19,808 bases of DNA, taken from Lutispora sp. (lineage in GTDB: Bacteria; Bacillota; Clostridia; Lutisporales; Lutisporaceae). The stretch is taken from NCBI GenBank assembly GCA_030834765.1, contig JAUQXG010000002.1, positions 1-19,808 on the forward strand, given 5' to 3'. The notes beneath the pieces were generated by a model, which was given only the letters and a program-made list of their open reading frames with translations, was not told where the DNA came from and did not search any database. A program made the position numbers and the translations under genes. Positions 14,771 through 19,808 of the stretch are shown here, piece after piece; within the stretch, counting starts at the first letter, position 1; each line of letters begins with the position of its first letter.

Positions 14771-14799
14771 TTGAAAGATGTCGGTTCAAGTGGTAAAAT
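14771..14799 (+). promoter_or_regulatory. Promoter of the first flavodiiron gene
   Basis: TTGAAA (14771-14776), a 17-bp spacer and TAAAAT (14794-14799). The gene starts 49 nt downstream. A TTGACA at 14679 has only a poorly spaced AATAAT partner and is less likely. Confidence 0.6.
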
Positions 14800-14848
14800 A
14801 TACAATTAATATACGAAGTTCTTCTTAAAATTAAGATGAGGTGAAGCA

Positions 14849-16057
14849 ATGAACTGCAAATTGAGTATTGAAGCTAAAGTGCATTGGATTGGTACAAACG
14901 ATAGAGAAACAAACCTGTTTGAAAATTATTGGCCTCTTGATAAAGGCGTTTCTTACAATTCTTACATTATCAACGATGAGAAAATTGCTGTCCTGGATAC
15001 AGTCAAATTCAATAAAACCACTGAGTATTTAGAAAAGGTCAAAGAAATTATCGGAGATAGACCAGTGGATTATCTGATCGTCAATCATATGGAGCCTGAT
15101 CATTCCGGATCTATGCTGGCTTTGCTTAGCGCATACCCCGAAATGAAAATCGTAGGCAATAAAAAGACTTTTCCGTTTATTGAAGGATTTTATGGCATCA
15201 CGAAAAATTATTACGAAGTGAATGATGGAGATATGTTGGATTTGGGTTATCATAAATTAAAGTTTTACTTAACCCCCATGGTCCATTGGCCTGAAACCAT
15301 GATGACTTATGATGAAACCTCCAAAATTCTTTTTTCAATGGATGCTTTTGGTGGTTTTGGAGCTTTGGATGGAGGCATCTTCGATGATGAAATCAATTAT
15401 GAATTCTACGAGGATGAAACCAGACGCTATTATAGCAATATCGTCGCGAAATACAGTCAGATGGTTCAAAAAAGTTTGCAGAAGCTCAGTTCTTTGGACA
15501 TCCGAATGATTGCGCCGACACATGGTCCTGTTTGGAGAGAAAGTCCTGGAAAAATCATGGAACTCTACAACAAATGGAGTCAATTTAAGGCTGAGAACGG
15601 AGTTGTTATCGTTTACGGGTCTATGTATGGCAATACGGCTAAGATGGCGGATTATCTGGCACGCATTATTGCCCAAAATGGTGTGAAAAATATTAAAGTT
15701 TTTGATGCATCTAAAACACACAATTCTTATATCCTTAGTGAAATTTGGAAGTATAAGGCTGTGATCATTGGATCTTGTGCCTATAACACAAAAGTCTTTT
15801 CACCTGTTGAAACGCTTTTGGCAAAATTGAGCAATTCCGGGTTGAAAGACCGATACGTTTCTGTATTTGGAAACAAATCTTGGTCAGGTGGCGGTGTTTC
15901 TGGAATAGATGCTTTCGTCAAAGAAATTGGCTGGGAAAAAATCGGTCCTTCTATCGAAGCTACTTATTCTCCTAAGGATGCTGAATTTGAGTCGCTCAAC
16001 AAATTGGGGAAGGAAATGGCCAAACGACTGAATGACGAATTCAACATAAATGCATAA
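14849..16057 (+). CDS. fprA: Flavodiiron protein (A-type flavoprotein), copy 1
   Basis: This 402-residue cytosolic protein has an N-terminal metallo-beta-lactamase-like diiron domain and a C-terminal flavodoxin domain. It reduces O2 to water and/or NO to N2O in anaerobes. Iron ligands are H80, E82, D84 (NHMEPDHSG), H146 (MVHWPETM), D165 (FSMDAFGG) and H225 (PTHGPVW). The FMN loop is VIVYGSMYGNTAKMA, beginning near residue 252. There is no rubredoxin or extra C-terminal domain, so it is class A. GAGG is 7 nt before the ATG. Codon use differs from neighbours: isoleucine ATA is nearly absent and CGN arginine codons are frequent. A second flavodiiron gene follows after 109 nt with no terminator between. 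O2 versus NO preference cannot be read from sequence. Confidence 0.95.
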   Translation: MNCKLSIEAKVHWIGTNDRETNLFENYWPLDKGVSYNSYIINDEKIAVLDTVKFNKTTEYLEKVKEIIGDRPVDYLIVNHMEPDHSGSMLALLSAYPEMKIVGNKKTFPFIEGFYGITKNYYEVNDGDMLDLGYHKLKFYLTPMVHWPETMMTYDETSKILFSMDAFGGFGALDGGIFDDEINYEFYEDETRRYYSNIVAKYSQMVQKSLQKLSSLDIRMIAPTHGPVWRESPGKIMELYNKWSQFKAENGVVIVYGSMYGNTAKMADYLARIIAQNGVKNIKVFDASKTHNSYILSEIWKYKAVIIGSCAYNTKVFSPVETLLAKLSNSGLKDRYVSVFGNKSWSGGGVSGIDAFVKEIGWEKIGPSIEATYSPKDAEFESLNKLGKEMAKRLNDEFNINA

Positions 16058-16087
16058 TTTGCAGAAAAAGCGATGGTAAGGGTTTCA

Positions 16088-16096
16088 TGCTATAAT
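16088..16096 (+). promoter_or_regulatory. Extended -10 promoter of the second flavodiiron gene
   Basis: TGCTATAAT is an exact extended -10 (TG-N-TATAAT). The -35 region is weak. A second TATAAT at 16133-16138 lacks a well-spaced -35. The gene starts at 16167 after GAGGAGG. Confidence 0.55.
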
Positions 16097-16166
16097 AAGA
16101 GTAAAAATTGATTGTTTTAGAAAACCTAAGAATATAATTAGCAATCATTTAAGAGGAGGAAAAAAG

Positions 16167-17357
16167 ATGAGCTTTAAAATTAATGATAGTGTAACCTGGG
16201 TGGGAAAAATCGATTGGGCTCTTAGAAAATTTCACGGAGATGAATATTCTACCCACAAAGGTTCAAGCTACAATTCATACCTGATTCGAGATGAAAAGAC
16301 AGTGCTGATGGATACTGTTTGGAGACCGTTCTCTAAGGAATTTATGCAGAATTTAAAAAAAGAAATCGACCTGAATAAGATTGATTACATAATAGTAAAC
16401 CATGCCGAACCAGACCACAGTGGGGCATTGCCGGACCTGATGAAAGAAATACCTAACACACCGATATATTGCACTAAAAATGCTGTAAAGTCCATAAAAG
16501 GACATTACCATCAGGACTGGAACTTCGTTGAGGTAAAGACAGGAGATAAACTGAATATAGGTAAAAAAGACTTGATATTTGTGGAAGCAAGAATGCTTCA
16601 TTGGCCAGATACCATGTTTTCCTATTTAACTGGAGATAACATTCTATTCAGCAATGATGCTTTTGGACAGCACTATGCTTCAGAATTAATGTTTAACGAT
16701 TTAGTAGATAAAGCAGAGCTTTATCAAGAAGCTACTAAATATTATGCAAACATTTTAACCCCTTTTAGCAAGCTGGTAGAGAATAAGATCAATGAAGTTC
16801 TTAGCTTCAATCTTCCAGTAGATATGATTTGTCCAAGTCATGGTATCATCTGGAGAGATAATCCCCTTCAAATAGTAAATAAATATATGGAGTGGGCGAA
16901 GGACTATCAGGAAAATCAAGTGACTATTGTATATGATACCATGTGGGATGCCACAAGGAAAATGGCTGAGGCGATATCTGAAGGCATCGTGGCTGAGAAT
17001 AAAAGTATAGCTATCAAGCAATTTAATTCAAGCCATTCGGATAAAAATGATATTGTGACAGAAGTATTTAAATCTAAGGCGGTGATCGTAGGGTCGTCTA
17101 CTATTAATAAAGGTATACTTTATTCGACAGCGGGATTCTTAGAGCAAATAAAAGGGTTAGGCTTCAAAAATAAAAAGGGCGGTGTTTTTGGAAGCTATGG
17201 CTGGAGTGGGGAGTCAACGAAGATTATTTGTGAAGATCTTACGAAAGCAGGGTTTGACCTCATAGACGAAGGGATAAAGGTTTTATGGGAACCGGATGAA
17301 GCTGGTTTGGATATCTGCCGGGAATATGGAAGAAAAATAGGAAAAGCATTATTATAG
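16167..17357 (+). CDS. fprA: Flavodiiron protein (A-type flavoprotein), copy 2
   Basis: This 396-residue class A flavodiiron protein keeps a full diiron site: H79, E81, D83 (NHAEPDHSG), H145 (MLHWPDTM), D164 (FSNDAFGQH) and H225 (CPSHGIIWR). The flavodoxin FMN loop (VYDTMWDATRKMA) begins near residue 255. Segments such as FSNDAFGQHYASE resemble Moorella-type FprA and NorV more than copy 1 does, where the same place reads SMDAFGGFGALDG. The two copies have clearly diverged, so they may differ in substrate or electron donor. Codon use here (about half of isoleucines as ATA) matches the rest of the window. GAGGAGG lies 7 nt before the ATG and a strong terminator follows. The next gene is a MarR regulator, a possible controller. 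Confidence 0.95.
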   Translation: MSFKINDSVTWVGKIDWALRKFHGDEYSTHKGSSYNSYLIRDEKTVLMDTVWRPFSKEFMQNLKKEIDLNKIDYIIVNHAEPDHSGALPDLMKEIPNTPIYCTKNAVKSIKGHYHQDWNFVEVKTGDKLNIGKKDLIFVEARMLHWPDTMFSYLTGDNILFSNDAFGQHYASELMFNDLVDKAELYQEATKYYANILTPFSKLVENKINEVLSFNLPVDMICPSHGIIWRDNPLQIVNKYMEWAKDYQENQVTIVYDTMWDATRKMAEAISEGIVAENKSIAIKQFNSSHSDKNDIVTEVFKSKAVIVGSSTINKGILYSTAGFLEQIKGLGFKNKKGGVFGSYGWSGESTKIICEDLTKAGFDLIDEGIKVLWEPDEAGLDICREYGRKIGKALL

Positions 17358-17375
17358 AAATAGAAAATTAAATTT

Positions 17376-17410
17376 AAAAAGAGAAGGTTTCAATATTCTC
17401 TTTTTTTTTT
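17376..17410 (+). terminator. Terminator of the flavodiiron genes
   Basis: AAAAAGAGAA (17376-17385) pairs perfectly with TTCTCTTTTT (17396-17405) around a 10-nt loop, with T residues continuing to 17410. Confidence 0.9.
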
Positions 17411-17439
17411 GCTATTCAATAAACTTATGGGGTAAAGTG

Positions 17440-17468
17440 TAGAAATTTCTCTCTTTATTGTTTATAAT
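17440..17468 (+). promoter_or_regulatory. Candidate promoter of marR copy 2
   Basis: TAGAAA (17440-17445), a 17-bp spacer and a perfect TATAAT (17463-17468). The palindrome AGAAATTTCT (17441-17450) overlaps the -35 and could be an operator; this is weak evidence. Confidence 0.45.
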
Positions 17469-17517
17469 TTAACTATGAAGATAGAAGCTGAACAAAAAAG
17501 GCTAAGGGGTGCTAAAT

Positions 17518-17946
17518 ATGTTTGATTTGGATACTTGTGTGGGGTTTTCAACAAGTAAAACTGCAAAATTAATAGCTGATACCTTCAATAGGAGGTTGAT
17601 GTGCCTCGGAATCACTAGGGTGCAATGGATTGCTTTATATTTTCTTGGAAAAGATTATTGGATTAATCAAAGAGAGCTTGGAGAAAAAATGAATATAAAG
17701 GAAGCCACTGTTGCTAGGCTGATAAACCGAATGGAAAGAGACGGATATGTTGTTCGTTATCGAGATGAAACAGACAGGAGGGTATCCCATATTGCATTAA
17801 CGGAGCGAGGGATAGAATATAGAGAGAGACTTCTGCCTGAAGGTCAAAAGATGAGCGAACTCTGTGGAAAGAATATATCTGATGAAGATATGGATACTTT
17901 CAAAACTGTTTTGAAGCAAATTACCAGAAATGTAATGATGAATTAA
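17518..17946 (+). CDS. MarR-family transcriptional regulator (copy 2)
   Basis: The product is 142 residues from the ATG at 17518, 8 nt after AAGGGG; an in-frame GTG at 17509 overlaps that ribosome site. The MarR winged helix is clear: NQRELGEKMNIKEATVARLI for recognition and MERDGYVVRYRDETDRR leading into the wing. It is the same length as the MarR protein at 4649-5077 and shares MF-x-L-x-x-CVG at the N-terminus and GITRxQWIALY. C7 matches C8 of that copy; two more cysteines (in RRLMCLG and SELCGKN) are unique here. Its place directly after two flavodiiron genes suggests a role in their oxidative or nitrosative control, but it has its own likely promoter and no operator was found upstream of those genes. 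Confidence 0.93.
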   Translation: MFDLDTCVGFSTSKTAKLIADTFNRRLMCLGITRVQWIALYFLGKDYWINQRELGEKMNIKEATVARLINRMERDGYVVRYRDETDRRVSHIALTERGIEYRERLLPEGQKMSELCGKNISDEDMDTFKTVLKQITRNVMMN

Positions 17947-17954
17947 GAAAAGAA

Positions 17955-17996
17955 GAGACCCTATGAATTTGATTTTAGATAATATCATATGGTCTC
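17955..17996 (+). terminator. Hairpin after marR copy 2
   Basis: GAGACCCTATGA (17955-17966) pairs with TCATATGGTCTC (17985-17996) with one mismatch and an 18-nt loop. No T-run follows, so termination is uncertain. Confidence 0.4.
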
Positions 17997-18072
17997 AAGT
18001 GTTAAAATTGTATCAGATTTCCAATGGATATTTAGGGATGTTTTGCGTTAGCTTCTCTAAATAAAAATACAT

Positions 18073-18106
18073 ACAATAAAACTCTATACAACTAGGGTTT
18101 TATTGT
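18073..18106 (-). terminator. Hairpin at the end of tgl
   Basis: ACAATAAAAC (18073-18082) and GTTTTATTGT (18097-18106) are perfect complements. The tgl stop codon lies in the loop. On the minus strand a T-rich stretch follows within a few bases. Confidence 0.6.
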
Positions 18107-18848
18107 ATTGCTCATATATATGATTGTAATTAGGACGTGTAGCTGTAGTTAGTAGATATGCACTTTCATTACTATCTGGTTTTCTATTTTCATTCAATTC
18201 TTTAATCATAGCTTCTTTGCTTTTTATTCCTATTCCATGTCCATAATACGTTCCATCTCCTAAATCTATTGCATTTTCTCCTTGCCATTCTGGAGTGAGG
18301 GGATTCACTTCAGGATTTTTGAAATATCTACAATCACCTGGTATATTGTCATCTCCGACTTCAAAGTTTCTGATACCAAGATCTTTGTCTATATAATTCC
18401 AATTCATAAGATGAATATTGGAGAACATTTGATTAAATAAGTTTTCAGGCAATATGTTTACTAAAGCCCTATAAAATACGATAACCATGGCTGTAGCACA
18501 TTCATTGCCATACTTTTTACTGTTTATAAAAATATCATTTATTGCTGCTGCTGGTGTGACATCTCTTTTTAATAAAAAACCGCCTTCTTCTGTTCTTTCC
18601 CAGTAATCTTCATTACAGAAAGATTTTCTAAATACACGAAAGGCAAATTTACTTTTGTAAAGCTCTCTAGAAGCCTCTATTATTTTTATACGCAAATTTA
18701 TTTCGAACTTTAAATGGTCTAGAGATACATAATTAAATGTCTGCTTGCTGGATGATAAGCTATTAAAAATCTTCATCTCTAGACTACCGACAGGAAATTG
18801 ATTTGTAAAATTATCTGGAGGAAGTGGATTTCTATTTATTTTTATCAT
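18084..18848 (-). CDS. tgl: Protein-glutamine gamma-glutamyltransferase (spore coat transglutaminase)
   Basis: This 254-residue protein matches the Bacillus Tgl family, which cross-links spore coat proteins through glutamine-lysine bonds late in sporulation. Shared segments include NECATAMVIVFYRAL with catalytic C117, then PGDCRYFKNPE, then WQGENAIDLGDGTYYGHGIGI. E191 and H204 stand the same distance apart (13) as the catalytic E and H of B. subtilis Tgl. Length is close to the usual 245 residues. The ATG overlaps the stop codon of the upstream gene (ATGA, 4-nt overlap) and AAGGAGG lies just before it, so the two are translationally coupled. No signal peptide is visible, as expected for a mother-cell protein. 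It is the main evidence that the organism forms endospores. Confidence 0.93.
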   Translation of the reverse strand: MIKINRNPLPPDNFTNQFPVGSLEMKIFNSLSSSKQTFNYVSLDHLKFEINLRIKIIEASRELYKSKFAFRVFRKSFCNEDYWERTEEGGFLLKRDVTPAAAINDIFINSKKYGNECATAMVIVFYRALVNILPENLFNQMFSNIHLMNWNYIDKDLGIRNFEVGDDNIPGDCRYFKNPEVNPLTPEWQGENAIDLGDGTYYGHGIGIKSKEAMIKELNENRKPDSNESAYLLTTATRPNYNHIYEQYNKTLVV

Positions 18849-19808
18849 CGTGCTCCTCCTTCAATCGTCATATTTATCTGAATATCTATTGGAGAATGCA
18901 GCCACTCATTCCAAATTTTCAAATCTTTTTTGTGCAGCGTAAAAGAGAAGTTTGAAAGCAAAACTTTAGTATTTAAATCAAGTAATTTGAACTCATTTAT
19001 TAAAGCCAATTCATCCTGTAGCAAGTCGCTCATGATTTCTCCAGATTCAATAGAAACATTTTTGCATATGTATTTACCTTCATAAACAATTTCGTATGGT
19101 TTTGGGCGATTTGTTTGCTGGAAGCTTTCACCCTTATAAAGCAAAAATAAACTATTTTCTTCTAACCATTTTAAAAATATCATGTATTGTTTTTCTGTAT
19201 CATCATTTTGTTCATTGATATCTGGCACAAAGCTCAAAAGCTTTCGTGCAAGGGAGACATCAGCTTCATGAATGGATCTCAAGCGACTAGCGATTAGCAT
19301 TAAGCTTCCGGGATCACGGGCTTCAAGAAATGCCCACACAAGATCGTGTATCAGATGATGTTTTCGATGTCTGGCGAAAATTAGTTGGGAAATAAGGGGA
19401 AGTCTAGATTTATCTTTATATACCTTCAATAACAGTATGGCGCAAACATCTAAGACTTCATCAAATTCATTGCTAAGCCCATCATCAAATGAACCTGTAT
19501 CAAGCATCCATATCAGCACAGAATTAACTTTTTGAATATATATATTTAGCAAGTTTTCATCCTCATGGGATTTCACATCTGAAGTAACTTCATAGATGAC
19601 CTCCAATGCTAATTTGTTGCGTAGATTTAGCATGGAGTTTAAAGAAAATCCTTTTATCACAGGTTGAAGGGTAAAAAGTGAAGTAAAAGAAAGCATATCA
19701 TCATTTAATAAAGAAATAGCCATTTGCAAATCTTGATTACATAAGTCCTCAAAGAATGATATAAGGCTTTCCTGACCATAATTTATACGTCTCTTATCTA
19801 GAATATTT
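18845..19808 (-). CDS. Unrecognised protein coupled to tgl, 5' end outside window
   Basis: The frame is open from the right edge to a TGA at 18845-18847, about 321 residues; the first visible residues read NILDKRRINYGQES. An internal TTG/ATG near 19729 is not a good start because plausible protein sequence continues upstream. I recognise no family. The visible part is soluble, rich in leucine, acidic residues and predicted helices up to about two thirds of the way (for example LRNKLALEVIYEVTSD and LLLKVYKDKSRLPLISQLIF). It then turns to a mixed region with YEIVYEGKYICKN and a final beta-like segment. There is no membrane segment or signal peptide in view. The 4-nt overlap with tgl suggests joint translation and a possible sporulation role, such as a coat component or Tgl substrate or partner; this is inference from position only. 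Confidence 0.85.
   Translation of the reverse strand, partial: NILDKRRINYGQESLISFFEDLCNQDLQMAISLLNDDMLSFTSLFTLQPVIKGFSLNSMLNLRNKLALEVIYEVTSDVKSHEDENLLNIYIQKVNSVLIWMLDTGSFDDGLSNEFDEVLDVCAILLLKVYKDKSRLPLISQLIFARHRKHHLIHDLVWAFLEARDPGSLMLIASRLRSIHEADVSLARKLLSFVPDINEQNDDTEKQYMIFLKWLEENSLFLLYKGESFQQTNRPKPYEIVYEGKYICKNVSIESGEIMSDLLQDELALINEFKLLDLNTKVLLSNFSFTLHKKDLKIWNEWLHSPIDIQINMTIEGGAR

Noticed and set aside
17417..17460. CAATAAA/TTTATTG inverted pair upstream of marR copy 2
   Set aside because: The arms are short, AT-only except one base, and 30 bp apart; expected by chance.

Overview
The window looks like chromosomal DNA of a low-GC, anaerobic, endospore-forming member of the Clostridia. The DNA is AT-rich, with AGGAGG-type ribosome sites and many U-tract hairpins. 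It carries a spore-coat transglutaminase (tgl), two flavodiiron proteins (typical O2/NO detoxifiers of anaerobes), a feoAB ferrous-iron importer and a sigma-54 enhancer-binding protein. I cannot name the genus from sequence alone. I see no tRNA, rRNA, CRISPR array, IS element or phage gene. No gene-free stretch exceeds 300 bases.

Layout. 1-299: 3' end of a GyrI-like effector-binding protein. 371-4013 (minus): endonuclease IV-like TIM barrel, lipoate-protein ligase, and a dihydrolipoamide dehydrogenase carrying its own lipoyl domain. The last two overlap by 8 nt. 4129-5077 (minus): AhpD/carboxymuconolactone-decarboxylase-like protein and a MarR regulator. 5280-7722 (minus): feoB and feoA, divergent from an MntR/DtxR-type regulator at 7866-8354. 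8581-9020: cold-shock protein and a small HMA-fold protein without the metal-binding CxxC. 9218-11197: EamA transporter and an RlmM-like methyltransferase. 11302-14617: a sigma-54 activator followed by lysA. A well-spaced -24/-12 promoter and candidate upstream activator sites lie in the gap between them. 14849-17946: two tandem flavodiiron proteins and a second MarR regulator that resembles the first. 18084-19808 (minus): tgl and an unrecognised, translationally coupled upstream gene cut by the window edge.

How the genes may work together. Several neighbourhoods concern redox and metal balance: AhpD-like protein with MarR, FeoAB with the MntR-like regulator, and the flavodiiron pair with MarR. 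The two MarR proteins are the same length and share a cysteine near the N-terminus, so they may be redox-responsive siblings. The most complete regulatory unit is the activator gene, activator sites, sigma-54 promoter and lysA at 11302-14617. It suggests sigma-54 control of the last step of lysine synthesis. No wholly new multi-gene system is evident. The best candidates for undescribed biology are this sigma-54/lysA circuit, the unknown gene coupled to tgl, the CxxC-less HMA protein, and the long hairpin between feoA and the MntR-like gene.
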